A model generated the notes under the pieces. That model had not been told where the DNA came from and ran no database searches. It saw only the letters and a list, made by a program, of their open reading frames with translations. Below are positions 45,371-55,201 of a stretch of DNA of 64,000 nucleotides, in pieces. The stretch is from Burkholderia sp. Ac-20365. Lineage in GTDB: Bacteria > Pseudomonadota > Gammaproteobacteria > Burkholderiales > Burkholderiaceae. Position numbers and translations under genes: made by a program. Numbering within the stretch: the stretch's first letter is position 1; every line of letters begins with the position of its first letter. The DNA is taken from the NCBI RefSeq assembly GCF_017104715.1, contig NZ_JAAGPI010000032.1, forward strand, positions 1 to 64,000, read 5' to 3'.

Positions 45371-45394
45371 CTGTGTGTCTCCAATATGGATGAA

Positions 45395-46183
45395 TCAGGC
45401 GCTGAACGCGGCGCGCACGCTGCCGAGTCCTTCGATCTGTACCGTGTAGGTGCCCGGCTGCTTGACCGCAACCATCGGGCCGAGCGCGCCTGTCAGCACG
45501 ATGTCGCCGGCACGCAGCGGCGTGCCGAGTTGCACCATGCGGTCCGCGAGCCACGCCGCCGCGTTCAATGGATTGCCCAGGCATGCCGAACCGTTGCCGC
45601 GCGACAGCACCTCGCCGTCCTGCGCGAGCGTCATCGCGCAGGCGCTCAAATCGACGTCGCGCAGTAGCACGGGTCGGCTGCCGAGCACGAAGCGCGCGCT
45701 CGATGCGTTGTCCGCGACCGTGTCGGTGAAGCGGATGTCCCAGTTCTGCACCCGGCTGTCGACGACTTCGATGGCGGCAAGCGCGTACGCGGTCGCGCCG
45801 ATCAAATCCGCGTACGTGTGTTTCTCCGCCGTCAGATCGCGTTCGAGCACGAGCGCGATCTCGGCTTCGACTTTGGGTTGAATGAGCGTGGAAAGCGGAA
45901 TCGGCTGGTTGTCGCCATATGCCATCGATGCGAACAGCGTGCCGAAATCCGGCTGATCGACGCCAAGCTGCGTTTGCACCGCAAGCGACGTCAGGCCGAT
46001 TTTTCTGCCCACGATGCGTTCGCCCCGTTCGCAACGCAGATCGACGTTGACCTGCTGGATCGCGTAGGCAAGTGCTGCATCGTGTGCGGGAATCTCATCG
46101 CGCACGGGCTTCACCGGTTGGCGTGAGGCTTCCGCTTCGCGCAGACGCGTTGCGATCGATTGAATGGTTTGCTGATCCGGCAT
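45395..46183 (-). CDS. mhpD: MhpD: 2-hydroxypenta-2,4-dienoate hydratase
   Basis: A 262-residue fumarylacetoacetase-fold hydratase that adds water to 2-hydroxypenta-2,4-dienoate to give 4-hydroxy-2-oxovalerate. Family marks include GRKIGLTSLAVQTQLGVDQP, the metal ligands in QPKVEAEIALVLERDL, and LTGALGPMVAVKQPGTYTV. It lies between mhpB and mhpF; in E. coli mhpC would sit before it, but here mhpC is displaced to the operon end. Confidence 0.95.
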   Translation of the reverse strand: MPDQQTIQSIATRLREAEASRQPVKPVRDEIPAHDAALAYAIQQVNVDLRCERGERIVGRKIGLTSLAVQTQLGVDQPDFGTLFASMAYGDNQPIPLSTLIQPKVEAEIALVLERDLTAEKHTYADLIGATAYALAAIEVVDSRVQNWDIRFTDTVADNASSARFVLGSRPVLLRDVDLSACAMTLAQDGEVLSRGNGSACLGNPLNAAAWLADRMVQLGTPLRAGDIVLTGALGPMVAVKQPGTYTVQIEGLGSVRAAFSA

Positions 46184-46198
46184 GGCTGAGTCTCTCTG

Positions 46199-47194
46199 TT
46201 AGGCAATGGCGAGCGTGGTCGCGATCTGGACATGCCGCGCCGCGTGTTGATGGTCGAGCGAGCGCGCATGCATCGCGCCGAAACCTGCGATCCATTCGGG
46301 AATCGCGCGGTAGTAGTCGATCGAAGCTTCATACGGTCCGCATGCCGCGAGCGCGCCGAACGCGGCAACCCACGAACGGATTTCATGCGCCGACTTGCCG
46401 CCTTCCCGCGTGATCGCGTCGTTGGTGAGGCCGTCGGCGGCAGTGACTTCGCCGCTTTCGAGCAGATCGAGAAACGCGCGGTCCCAAACGGGATTGAGCG
46501 GATGCAAACGGCTGTCGCCCGCAGTGAACGCTTTGGCCGCAGCGACCGTGCGCGCCTGTCTCGCGTCGCGCGATGGCGGCGACGGATTGCGGCCCGCGAT
46601 CAGACGTTCAGCCACCACGGCATCCGCGCCTTCGATCTCAGGCACAGGCGGCTCATGCGAGATGCCGCCGGAGCCGATCAGCAACACGCGCCGTTCCATC
46701 CGCGCGACGAAGCGGCCAATCGCATCGCCGAGCAGACGCGCGCGACGGCACGAGGCCATCGGCGGCGCCACCGAGTTGATAAAGATCGGCACTACCGGAT
46801 AACGATCTATGCCGCCCGTCAGCACGTCGAGCGCCTGCGCGCAGCCGTGATCGACCTGCATCCGGTACGACACGGCGACATCGATATCGCTTTCCAGCGC
46901 GGCATCCGCGAGCGCAAGCGCCACTTCCTGCGCGACGGGCAACTCACCCGCGGGACTGTCGAAGTCGCCGATCGCGGTCGCGTGCACGCCGATGCAGAAC
47001 TGCGGCATCACGTCGTAGAAGAAGCCGTTGTAGTGATCCGGTGCGAACGCGATCACCAGTTCGGGATCGAACGCTGTAACGCGCTCGCGTGCCGCGCGTT
47101 GCACGCGCTCCACCTCTGCGACGATTTCCGGCGCGGGATCGAAGAAGCCGTGCAACGGCGTGTGCGACATGCATTCAAGATGGATCTTCGACAT
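46199..47194 (-). CDS. mhpB: MhpB: 2,3-dihydroxyphenylpropionate 1,2-dioxygenase
   Basis: A 331-residue class III extradiol dioxygenase opening the ring of 2,3-dihydroxyphenylpropionate with Fe(II) and O2. The N-terminal ECMSHTPLHGFFDPAPE carries the conserved metal-site His; FAPDHYNGFFYDVMPQFCIG, VDHGCAQALDVL and GSGGISHEPPVPEI supply further active-site residues. Its start is two bases before the mhpA stop end, so the genes are coupled. A longer in-frame start inside mhpA is rejected. It is slightly longer than E. coli MhpB at the C-terminus. Confidence 0.94.
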   Translation of the reverse strand: MSKIHLECMSHTPLHGFFDPAPEIVAEVERVQRAARERVTAFDPELVIAFAPDHYNGFFYDVMPQFCIGVHATAIGDFDSPAGELPVAQEVALALADAALESDIDVAVSYRMQVDHGCAQALDVLTGGIDRYPVVPIFINSVAPPMASCRRARLLGDAIGRFVARMERRVLLIGSGGISHEPPVPEIEGADAVVAERLIAGRNPSPPSRDARQARTVAAAKAFTAGDSRLHPLNPVWDRAFLDLLESGEVTAADGLTNDAITREGGKSAHEIRSWVAAFGALAACGPYEASIDYYRAIPEWIAGFGAMHARSLDHQHAARHVQIATTLAIA

Positions 47195-47195
47195 G

Positions 47196-49049
47196 TCACG
47201 CTCCCGCGGCGACGGTTTCGCGCACAGGCGTGGTTTCTTCGACCAGCGCACGTGCGTCGCTGTCGCGCTTTGCAACCGCCATCGACAGAGACAGCTTGTC
47301 GGCGAGCCGCACGACATGTTCGGACAGACGCTGCGGAGCACACATGCCCGCGACGAAACGGTCGGGCCGCAACAGCACGACGGATTCCGGCAGGCGCGCA
47401 AACCAGTCCTTCAGACGCCCGTCGATATCGCCGACAGCGATCACGCCTTCGGGCACGTCGTCATGAAACTGGAGTTGCGGATCGGGCTTCGCGATCACGA
47501 AGCAGCCGCCGAGCGAGGTCCAGATGCGGCGTGCTTCCGGCGTCAGGCCGAAGGTAGGATCCGCGCCCCAGCCGACGATCGCAAAGCGGTTGCCGATCGC
47601 GTCGTCGAACCGCACGATGCTGCCGTCTTCGAGTCGCACCATCGGCTGGATGAACATGCGCCCTACAGGCGTCGCCGCAGACGGATCGCGCCCATGCACC
47701 ACGCGGCCGATCAACGACTCGCGCTTTTCGCTCATCAGGCCGAGCAGGCGGCCCGGCGCGGTGTGCCCGGCTTTGGCGAGCACGCGCGCCAGCAATCCGT
47801 CGCGGCGAGCGCGGCCATTCGACAGCACGACGCCTTCTTCATAGCGCGGCATCGGCTTGAAACGCATCTCGACGAAATAGAGCTTCACGGAAGGCAGCAC
47901 GTTGAAAGTGCGTACGAACGTGTCGCGCACCGCCATGCCGATGCGGCTGGTCGGCGCGAAGATGTCGCCTGCCACTTCGGACAGATGGATCATCGAGCGT
48001 GCATGTGCGCGCCGCTCCGCCGTGTAACTGTCCAGTAGTGTGTCGCGCGCCTGGCCCTTGACGACCATCGCCAGCTTCCACCCGAGATTGCTCGCGTCGC
48101 GAATGCCGCTGTTGTAGCCCTGCCCCTGCCACACGGGCATGATGTGCGCGGCGTCGCCGGCAAGGAGCACGCGGCTCACCCGGAACGTGCTCGCCAGACG
48201 CGCGTTGTGCGTGTACACGCGCTTGCGGATGTAGTCGACCTTGTCCGGATCGGCGACGACATTGCGCATCAGCGCGGCCATGTTCTCCGGCTTCGACAGC
48301 TCTTCTTCCGTTTCGCCCGGCATCACCATGAACTCGAAGCGGCGAATGCCGTGCGGCAACGCAGCGGATACATACGGACGCTTCGCATCGCAATGCAGGT
48401 AGATATGCGGCGAACCAATGGGATCGTTGCGCACGTCGATCACGATCCATTGATTCGGTTTCGTGCGCCCTTCGAACGGCACGTCGAGCGTGCGCCGCAC
48501 GACGCTGTTGCCGCCGTCGGCGCCGACCATCCACGCCGAACGGATGATCTTTTTCTCGCCGCTTGCGCTGGTGACTTCGATCGTCACGCCGTCGCCGTCC
48601 TGCGTGAAGCGCTCGACCGTATGGCCAAGCAGCGTCTGTACGTGATCGAAGCGCTTCAGGCCGGCATACAGGATCTGGTCCGCGAGCGGCTGGATAAACG
48701 CGTTGCGGCGCGGCCAGCCGAACTCGTCGGTGCGCGGCTCGATCGATGCGAAGCATTTGCCTTTCAGCGTGAAGCGCATCCAGTGATTGGGCGTCGTGTG
48801 CGGCAGCAGTTCTTTCGTCAGACCGACCGACTGGAACACGCGTAGCGCTTCGTCGTCGAGGCCGATGGCGCGCGGATAGTCGATGATCTGTTCAAGCTTC
48901 TCGACGATCAAGACGCGCACGCCCTGCAAGCCGAGCATATTGGCGATCATCAGGCCGACTGGGCCTGCGCCGATGATGGCAACGTCGGTGTCGATGGTGC
49001 CGGTGTGAGCGTGGCCGTGGCCGGCCGCGTTGTCGAAGGCGGGACTCAT
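47196..49049 (-). CDS. mhpA: MhpA: 3-(3-hydroxyphenyl)propionate hydroxylase
   Basis: A 617-residue flavin monooxygenase, first enzyme of the operon, adding a ring hydroxyl with NADH and O2. The FAD-binding GAGPVG is at 27-32, the second motif [12 protein letters not shown] near 180, and [20 protein letters not shown] near 300, all group A monooxygenase marks. A His-rich stretch near the N-terminus (GHGHAHTG) is an oddity. The E. coli enzyme is somewhat shorter; the extra length is at both ends. The promoter lies in the 153-base gap to mhpR. Confidence 0.94.
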   Translation of the reverse strand: MSPAFDNAAGHGHAHTGTIDTDVAIIGAGPVGLMIANMLGLQGVRVLIVEKLEQIIDYPRAIGLDDEALRVFQSVGLTKELLPHTTPNHWMRFTLKGKCFASIEPRTDEFGWPRRNAFIQPLADQILYAGLKRFDHVQTLLGHTVERFTQDGDGVTIEVTSASGEKKIIRSAWMVGADGGNSVVRRTLDVPFEGRTKPNQWIVIDVRNDPIGSPHIYLHCDAKRPYVSAALPHGIRRFEFMVMPGETEEELSKPENMAALMRNVVADPDKVDYIRKRVYTHNARLASTFRVSRVLLAGDAAHIMPVWQGQGYNSGIRDASNLGWKLAMVVKGQARDTLLDSYTAERRAHARSMIHLSEVAGDIFAPTSRIGMAVRDTFVRTFNVLPSVKLYFVEMRFKPMPRYEEGVVLSNGRARRDGLLARVLAKAGHTAPGRLLGLMSEKRESLIGRVVHGRDPSAATPVGRMFIQPMVRLEDGSIVRFDDAIGNRFAIVGWGADPTFGLTPEARRIWTSLGGCFVIAKPDPQLQFHDDVPEGVIAVGDIDGRLKDWFARLPESVVLLRPDRFVAGMCAPQRLSEHVVRLADKLSLSMAVAKRDSDARALVEETTPVRETVAAGA

Positions 49050-49157
49050 GCTGTCTCCTTGATTTGCATTCGGGCGGGCCGCGTTGTCTGCGTCGTCCGT
49101 TCAGGTTTTGATGGCAGTCTATGGGCCGCCCACTACCCGCTCAACAAAATCTCCAAA

Positions 49158-49176
49158 ATGTGCATAGAATGCACAT
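49158..49176. promoter_or_regulatory. Candidate MhpR operator (perfect 8-bp inverted repeat)
   Basis: ATGTGCAT-AGA-ATGCACAT is perfectly symmetric and lies in the gap between mhpA and mhpR, 26 bases before the regulator start. It shares TGCAC half-sites with the known E. coli MhpR operator (GGTGCACCTGGTGCACA). It probably controls both divergent transcripts. Confidence 0.65.
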
Positions 49177-49202
49177 AGTTGAATTAAAAGGAGTTTTTCT
49201 AG

Positions 49203-50018
49203 GTGACGACGTACACGAACGTGCGCGGACTGGCGCGCGGGCTACAGGTGCTGAAGGCGCTGAACGCGATGGAAGACGGCCGCGCGACGAGCCAGCAGAT
49301 CGCGGATCTCACCGGGCTGCATCGCACGACGGTGCGTCGACTGCTGGAGACGTTGATGGAGGAAGGCTTCGTGCGGCGGAGCAATTCCGACGACAGCTTC
49401 CGGCTGACGCTCGCCGTGCGTGCGTTGAGCGAAGGCTTTACGGATACCGAACGAATCGCGACTGTCGCGCCGCCGATCATGGGGCAACTGCTGCAGCGCG
49501 TCGCGTGGCCGTCGGACCTCACCACGCCCGATGGCGACGCGATGATCATCCGCGAAACGACGCATCGCTTCAGTCCGCTGTCGTTTCATCGCGCGATGGT
49601 GGGACGGCGGCTGCCGATCCTTCTGACAGCAGCAGGACGCGCGTACTTCGCGATGTGCCCCGATGAAGAGCGCGAGGATATTCTCGAGTTGTTGCGCTCG
49701 GGTTCAGGCGGCGAGGAACAGCAGGCGCTGGCGAAGAACGACGCGCTGGTGCGGCGTCTGGTCCAGCGCGTGCGCGATGATGGCTTTGGGTCCAATCACG
49801 GTGACTGGACCGCGCAGGCGAAGATCGGCGCGGTCGCGGTGGCGATCGTGTCGCGCGAGCGCGTGCTGGCGAGTCTGAATATCGTGTTTCTGTCGCGCGC
49901 CGTCAGTCTCGCGGACGCGACACGGCGCTATGTGCCCGAATTGCAGAAAGCGGCGGCGGAAATGGTCGCGGCACTCGATGCCGCGACACAGGCGCCCCGT
50001 ACGGGCGATACAGCCTGA
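49203..50018 (+). CDS. mhpR: MhpR: IclR-family activator of the mhp operon
   Basis: A 271-residue IclR-type regulator. The winged helix-turn-helix (ATSQQIADLTGLHRTTVRRL, LETLMEEGFVRRSNSDDSFR) is followed by an effector domain with FSPLSFHRAMVGRRLPILLT and AAGRAYFA. GTG 49203 lies after AAAAGGAG at 49188-49195. MhpR activates the pathway in response to phenylpropionates; its divergent place next to mhpA supports the name. The gene ends three bases from the convergent MFS gene. Confidence 0.9.
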   Translation: MTTYTNVRGLARGLQVLKALNAMEDGRATSQQIADLTGLHRTTVRRLLETLMEEGFVRRSNSDDSFRLTLAVRALSEGFTDTERIATVAPPIMGQLLQRVAWPSDLTTPDGDAMIIRETTHRFSPLSFHRAMVGRRLPILLTAAGRAYFAMCPDEEREDILELLRSGSGGEEQQALAKNDALVRRLVQRVRDDGFGSNHGDWTAQAKIGAVAVAIVSRERVLASLNIVFLSRAVSLADATRRYVPELQKAAAEMVAALDAATQAPRTGDTA

Positions 50019-50021
50019 CGA

Positions 50022-51524
50022 TCACATCTCCGTCAGATGCGCAGCCGCCGAGGTTTTGCTCGGCTGCCCGCCGAGCTTGATATGCGGCACCATCATCACC
50101 GACAAGACCGCGCCCACGCAGATCACGAAGATCGACAGGAAGGTCAGATGCAGCGAGTGATGCAACGCTGCGCGCACCATGTCGTTGCTCGCCAGTGCGG
50201 CATGCGCCGAGCCGGGTGTGACATCGAGCAGTGAACGCAGCTGGTCGGAGGTGATGGTCGTGCCTTTGTAGTGGCTCAGACCGAAGTTGAGCACCGCACC
50301 GAAAATCGCAGCACCGAGCGTGCTGCCCAGATTGCGCGAAAACAGATTCGATGCCGTCGCCGAGCCGCGTTCGAGCGGCTGCACGATCTCCTGGATCAGG
50401 ATCAGCGAACTCACGCTCACGATGCCCATGCCCAGCCCCATCACCAGCGAGCCGACGCCCGCCGTCACGGGCGAACCGTCCGGCTGCAGCAGCGCAAACG
50501 CAATCGCGCCGAGCGGCAAAAAGAAACTGCCGCCGATCATCGTGCGACGCAGCCCGAGGCGATGGAACGACCTCGCGGTGAATGTTGCGCCCGAAGGCCA
50601 GCCGAGCATCACCATCGTCAGCGCGAGACCCGCGACCACGGGCGATTGATGCAGCACGCCCTGCACGTACATCGGCAGGAAGGTGGTGAGACCCATCAGC
50701 GCCATGCCCGACAGCACGGTCGCCGCATTGCACGCGGCAATGGGACGATGGCTCCACAGCGAGAATGAAATCATCGGCTCCGGCACGCGCCGTTCGTGCC
50801 ACACGAACAATGCGCTGCTGATCACGCACAGCGCAATTTCGAACAACGCGCGGCCGTCGTTCTCCGAGCCGGCGTCGGTAAGCGACATCATCAGCGCGCC
50901 GATTGCAATTGTGAAGAGCACAGCGCCCAGGATGTCGATCGACGGCCGCTGATGGCGCTTCTCTTCATGCAGATACGAGATGAAGCCGAACGCGGCCAGA
51001 ATGCCGATCGGCACGTTGATCCAGAAAATCCACGACCACGACAGGTCGCGGATCAGCAAACCGCCCGCCATCGGGCCGATCACGGCGGAAATCGCCCAGA
51101 CGCTCGCCAGATAGCCCTGAATCTTGCCGCGCTCGCGCGCCGGATACAGGTCGCCGACGATGGTCAGCGTGACAGGCTGGATCGCGCCCGCACCCACGCC
51201 CTGAATCAGGCGGAACACGATCATCGCGGGCATCGACCACGCGAAGCCGGCACCGATCGAGCCGATCAGGAAGATCGCGATGCCCACCAGCACGGTCGGC
51301 TTGCGGCCGTACAGATCGGCGAGCTTGCCGAACACGACGGTCATCGCCGTCTGCGCGAGCAGGAACGACGAAAAGACCCAGCTGTAGAGACGCAGGCCAC
51401 CGAGTTGCGTGACGATCTGCGGCATGGCCGTCGATACGATGGTGGCCTCGATCGCCACCATCGCCATCGATGCCATCACGGCAGCAATGACGAGATGACG
51501 CTTCGTCTGTGGAGGATTCGACAT
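50022..51524 (-). CDS. MFS drug exporter, DHA2 (14-helix, EmrB/QacA) family
   Basis: A 500-residue inner-membrane protein with about 14 helices. Family marks are MVAIEATIVSTAMPQIVTQL in helix 1, GKLADLYGRKPTVLVGI after helix 2, IQGVGAGAIQPVTLTIVGDL in helix 4, and AISAVIGPMAGGLLIRDLSW (antiporter motif C). Such proteins expel drugs or metabolites with protons. Met 51524 (MSNPPQTKRH) is selected over an upstream Met in a non-coding-like leader. No adaptor or regulator gene is adjacent, so the substrate is unknown. Confidence 0.88.
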   Translation of the reverse strand: MSNPPQTKRHLVIAAVMASMAMVAIEATIVSTAMPQIVTQLGGLRLYSWVFSSFLLAQTAMTVVFGKLADLYGRKPTVLVGIAIFLIGSIGAGFAWSMPAMIVFRLIQGVGAGAIQPVTLTIVGDLYPARERGKIQGYLASVWAISAVIGPMAGGLLIRDLSWSWIFWINVPIGILAAFGFISYLHEEKRHQRPSIDILGAVLFTIAIGALMMSLTDAGSENDGRALFEIALCVISSALFVWHERRVPEPMISFSLWSHRPIAACNAATVLSGMALMGLTTFLPMYVQGVLHQSPVVAGLALTMVMLGWPSGATFTARSFHRLGLRRTMIGGSFFLPLGAIAFALLQPDGSPVTAGVGSLVMGLGMGIVSVSSLILIQEIVQPLERGSATASNLFSRNLGSTLGAAIFGAVLNFGLSHYKGTTITSDQLRSLLDVTPGSAHAALASNDMVRAALHHSLHLTFLSIFVICVGAVLSVMMVPHIKLGGQPSKTSAAAHLTEM

Positions 51525-51678
51525 GGGGGGCTGGTTGGATGTGCGGCGCGGGAACGTCGAAAGCGCCCTGAAATGCAGCGTTTCAGGCAAGCCGTTCGAA
51601 GCGCGTAAAGAAATGTATGCTACCGCTTAATTGGCCCGCTTGCACTTGGATTGTGCGGACATCGATGCTGCACCTGCG

Positions 51679-53919
51679 TCAATCGCACGCCGTGGCAAGG
51701 CGTCTTGCCAGCGCCTGCGCGCCCGCCATGTCGAGCCGCAGCGACGCGTACGCACTGCGTTTCACGTCGTCGGGCAAGGTCCAGTCCCACTTCTCGTTGT
51801 CGAGATTGCCGATGGTGCGCAACGCGTCCGTGGTCTGCGCGGGCGTCAACGCGGCGATACGCTGCAGCGCGTCCTTCAGCGAGCCCGCGACGCGCACGCT
51901 CACCGTCGGCCCCTGATTCCACGCGTCGAGCCCTTCCGCGCGCAGCAGTACGACGAGCGCATCGTTGATCCAGTCGCCGGACCAGGTGGCGAGCACCGTG
52001 CCGCCGCCGTGCGTGAAAACGGCGCGCGTCGCCAGTTCGTTCGACGCGAAAAAGCGGCGCGCCTCTTCGAGCATCTCGCGGCCGGTCGAGTCGAGAAACA
52101 CGACGGGCGCGCCGTCCTTGAGCACGTTGAACATCTCGCGCCGCACTTCGTCGTGCACGAGCGAACCGCCGCCGTCGAACACGGGTGGCACGCCGCCTGA
52201 GTCGGGCGTCACGTACACCGTCTTCTTGACCGCATCGACGTCCTGCACGCGCCAGCGCTGGCCGCCGAACACCAGCCCCTGCCCCGGCGCCAGTGGCCGC
52301 GACACGGGCACCGAGCCGAGTACCCGCGCACCCGCCACGATGCGGAATTCGTCGTCGCTCGAAAACGACGCATAGAACTCGTAGTGATTGACGAGGCGCT
52401 CGCCCGCCACGCCATGCAGCAGCAGACCGCCCGCTTCCTGCACCAGCAGGTCTTTCGCGCCGAGGCTGCGCAGGATCGCAGCAAAAGTCGGCTTGTCGAT
52501 CGCGCCGAACGGGCCTTGCGTGACGAGCGTGTCCCATAGCTCGCCCGCCTGCGCGCCGCCGCGTTCGGCGATGATCGACAGAATCTGCTGCACGAGCGTC
52601 GACGGATGCATGCCGCGCGCACGCGGCGGCTCGAACCAGCCGCGCAGCAGCAGATTTACCATCGCGACCGATTGGACGAGGGTTTCGCGCAGCCGGTCCG
52701 ACACATCGGAGCCGCTGTGCAATTCCGCTTCCACGCCGTAGCAGCGCAAAATCGCCGCTTCGCCCTTGCGTCGGCCGGAACGCCCGAGCCGCTGCCGCAG
52801 GCTTGCCACCGAAGGCGGCGCGCCCACCTGCACGACGCTTTTCACGGCGCCGATGTCGATACCGAGTTCCAGCGTCGACGTGCAGACGGCGCTCGCGGGA
52901 CGGTCGCCCGCTTTCAGCGCCTGTTCGGTCTGCTCGCGCAGCTCTTTCGACAGACTGCCGTGATGCGGCCAGAACTCGTTCGGATAGCCATCGCGTTCGC
53001 ACGCACGGCGCAACAGGTCGGCGTAGAGCTCGACCTGCCTGCGGCTGTTCGGAAAGATCAGATTGTTCGAGCCGCGCAGCACCTTGTACATATGATTCGC
53101 GACTTCGACGGTGCTGGCGGGCACGACGTCTTCGAGGCCGGGATTCTCGATGCCCGGCTCGAACTGGATGCGCGGCGGCTTCTCGACGTAACCCTTGATC
53201 AGGATCTTCAGTTCCTGGCCCGTGTTGCCCGATTCGACGATCTGCACGTTCTGCGCCGCGCGCGGCCGCAGAAATTCCGCCGCGAGACGCATGTCGCCGA
53301 GCGTTGCCGACAACCCGACGCGGGGCACGGTGCGCCCACACACATGATCGATACGCTGCATCAGCGACTGCAACTGCATGCCGCGCTCGGAGCCGATGAA
53401 CGCATGCAACTCGTCGACGACGACATAGCGCAAGGCCGCGAACGTCGACGGCAACGACGCGCCGCGCGTGACGAACATCGCTTCGAGCGATTCGGGCGTA
53501 ATCAGCAGCACGCCCGTCGGCTTCCTGATAAACCGTTGCTTGCGTCCCGACGACACATCGCCATGCCAGCCGGTAACGGGAATCTCGAGCGCCTCGCACA
53601 GATTGTCGAGGCGCGACCACTGATCGTTGATCAGCGCCTTCAGCGGACTGACGTACAGCACCGAGCCGCTGCACGGATCGTCGCGCAGCAGGTTCGAGAG
53701 AATCGGCAGAAAAGCGGCCTCAGTTTTACCCGCAGCCGTCGCCGCCGCGATGATCACGTCGCGGTCGGCGTCGATCAGCGCGGGGACGGCGCGTTCCTGC
53801 GCGTCGCGCAACTCCGTCCAGCCCTCGCGCCAGATCCAGCGGCGGATCCGCTCGTCGAGCAGATCGAAGCTGCGCGACCCGGACGAGCCCTCAGTTGAGC
53901 CGGAAGCTTGCGAGCTCAT
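51679..53919 (-). CDS. Lhr/BrxHI-like superfamily 2 helicase
   Basis: A 746-residue DEAD/DEAH-like helicase. Walker A is ATAAGKT at 60-66, motif II DELH at 169-172, motif III SATLGD at 204-209, and motif VI QRLGRSGRRKG near 400. The rest forms an Lhr-like winged-helix and C-terminal extension, as in BrxHI helicases of type 2 BREX. Its start overlaps the ATPase gene by 29 bases. It is the last gene of a three-gene operon with DUF2791 and TerB-domain proteins, pointing to a role in phage or nucleic-acid defence. Overall GC resembles the neighbours, so recent transfer is not obvious. Confidence 0.88.
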   Translation of the reverse strand: MSSQASGSTEGSSGSRSFDLLDERIRRWIWREGWTELRDAQERAVPALIDADRDVIIAAATAAGKTEAAFLPILSNLLRDDPCSGSVLYVSPLKALINDQWSRLDNLCEALEIPVTGWHGDVSSGRKQRFIRKPTGVLLITPESLEAMFVTRGASLPSTFAALRYVVVDELHAFIGSERGMQLQSLMQRIDHVCGRTVPRVGLSATLGDMRLAAEFLRPRAAQNVQIVESGNTGQELKILIKGYVEKPPRIQFEPGIENPGLEDVVPASTVEVANHMYKVLRGSNNLIFPNSRRQVELYADLLRRACERDGYPNEFWPHHGSLSKELREQTEQALKAGDRPASAVCTSTLELGIDIGAVKSVVQVGAPPSVASLRQRLGRSGRRKGEAAILRCYGVEAELHSGSDVSDRLRETLVQSVAMVNLLLRGWFEPPRARGMHPSTLVQQILSIIAERGGAQAGELWDTLVTQGPFGAIDKPTFAAILRSLGAKDLLVQEAGGLLLHGVAGERLVNHYEFYASFSSDDEFRIVAGARVLGSVPVSRPLAPGQGLVFGGQRWRVQDVDAVKKTVYVTPDSGGVPPVFDGGGSLVHDEVRREMFNVLKDGAPVVFLDSTGREMLEEARRFFASNELATRAVFTHGGGTVLATWSGDWINDALVVLLRAEGLDAWNQGPTVSVRVAGSLKDALQRIAALTPAQTTDALRTIGNLDNEKWDWTLPDDVKRSAYASLRLDMAGAQALARRLATACD

Positions 53920-55201
53920 CGTCGCTGTCGGGCGCGGCGTCGTTGACGATATCGGCTGCGCCGCCCGTGTCGCGCTCGATCTCCATGCTGCCGATCAGTT
54001 CGCGCCAGTCCGTCGACGGGTTCTGCTCGAGCACGGCGAGAAAGTTGATGAAGGCGGTGATCGTCGTGCGCGGCGTACGGAAGTACGCTTCGCCAAGCCG
54101 CGTCGCGCAGTGCGCCATGAACGCGGGAATCGCTTCTTCGGGCACGAGCGCCTTGCTCGCGTCGCCGAATGCGTAAAGCACGCGCAGCTTGTCGAGCAGC
54201 ACGTAGAAGTCTTCCGGCGTGAGCGCCGCGAGCCGGATCACGGGGCCGCTGTAATCGACGAGGCCGTCGGTGGCGAACGCGTTTTCCGCGAGCCGCGATT
54301 GGAGCGCCGCGTAGCTGTAAAGACCGCGGCGCGTGTCGAGCAGAAACTCGGGCGTGCCGCCGAGCACGAAACCGAGCCCTTCCGCCGAGCCCTGCAGCGA
54401 GTCGTTCAGGATCCGCAGAATCTGTTCGTAGTTCGCGTTGCGCGCCTGCACGTTCGCGAGCTTGTACAGGTTCACCATTTCATCGAGACACACCATCAGC
54501 CCGCTATAACCCGCGAGCCTCACGAAACGGCCGAGCAGCTTCAGCTGGTCGTACATGTTCGCGTCGTCGACGATGGTGCGCACGCCGAGCGCCTGGCGCG
54601 CGTCGGTGCGTGTCGTGAATTCGCCGCGCAGCCAGCGCACGGCGTCGCTCTTGAGCTTCTCGTTGCCTTCCTCGAAGCCCCGGCAATATGCGGCGATCAC
54701 ATCGGCGAAATCGTAGCCGTTGACCATTTCGGTCAGCGCCGAGAGCTGCGCGCGGATCACTTCGTCGCTGCTGCGGCCCGTTGCCTTCGCTTCCGTCTTC
54801 GCCTGGCCGATAAACTTCTCGACCACGCCTGCCAGCGCGCCGCCTTCGGGCTTCGTGCGCGTCGCCATGTTCTTCACGAGTTCCGCGTACAGCGAGCGTG
54901 CCTGGCCGCCCGACGCATGCAGACGCCGGTCAGGATTCAGATCCGCGTGCACGGTGACGAGCTTTTTCTCGAGCGCGATCGCGCGCACGAGGTTCAGGAA
55001 AAACGTCTTGCCCGCGCCATATTCGCCGACGACGATGCGAAACGCCGAGCCGCCGTCGGCGACGCGCTCGATATCCTTCAGCAGCGCTTCGAGTTCGCGC
55101 GCGCGGCCGACCTGGATCAGATGTTGCCCGATGCGCGGCACCACGCCGGCGCGCAGGGATTGCAGGACCGCGTCGCGGTCCCTGGGGCGAATCGTTGTCA
55201 T
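53891..55201 (-). CDS. BrxD-like P-loop ATPase (DUF2791)
   Basis: A 436-residue ATPase. Walker A is GEYGAGKT at 59-66 (FRIVVGEYGAGKTFFLNLVR) and Walker B ends LDE at 239-241 (LMVCLDEMVNLYKL). These and QHLIQVGRARELEAL match the DUF2791 family to which BrxD of type 2 BREX belongs. ATG 55201 overlaps the TerB gene stop by four bases, and the gene's own end overlaps the helicase start by 29, so all three are translated together. It probably couples ATP use to helicase loading or target sensing; that is inference. Confidence 0.88.
   Translation of the reverse strand: MTTIRPRDRDAVLQSLRAGVVPRIGQHLIQVGRARELEALLKDIERVADGGSAFRIVVGEYGAGKTFFLNLVRAIALEKKLVTVHADLNPDRRLHASGGQARSLYAELVKNMATRTKPEGGALAGVVEKFIGQAKTEAKATGRSSDEVIRAQLSALTEMVNGYDFADVIAAYCRGFEEGNEKLKSDAVRWLRGEFTTRTDARQALGVRTIVDDANMYDQLKLLGRFVRLAGYSGLMVCLDEMVNLYKLANVQARNANYEQILRILNDSLQGSAEGLGFVLGGTPEFLLDTRRGLYSYAALQSRLAENAFATDGLVDYSGPVIRLAALTPEDFYVLLDKLRVLYAFGDASKALVPEEAIPAFMAHCATRLGEAYFRTPRTTITAFINFLAVLEQNPSTDWRELIGSMEIERDTGGAADIVNDAAPDSDDELASFRLN

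Noticed and set aside
46232-47557. A 441-residue plus-strand frame opposite mhpB/mhpA
   Set aside because: It is the shadow of two well-supported catabolic genes, without motifs or a ribosome binding site.
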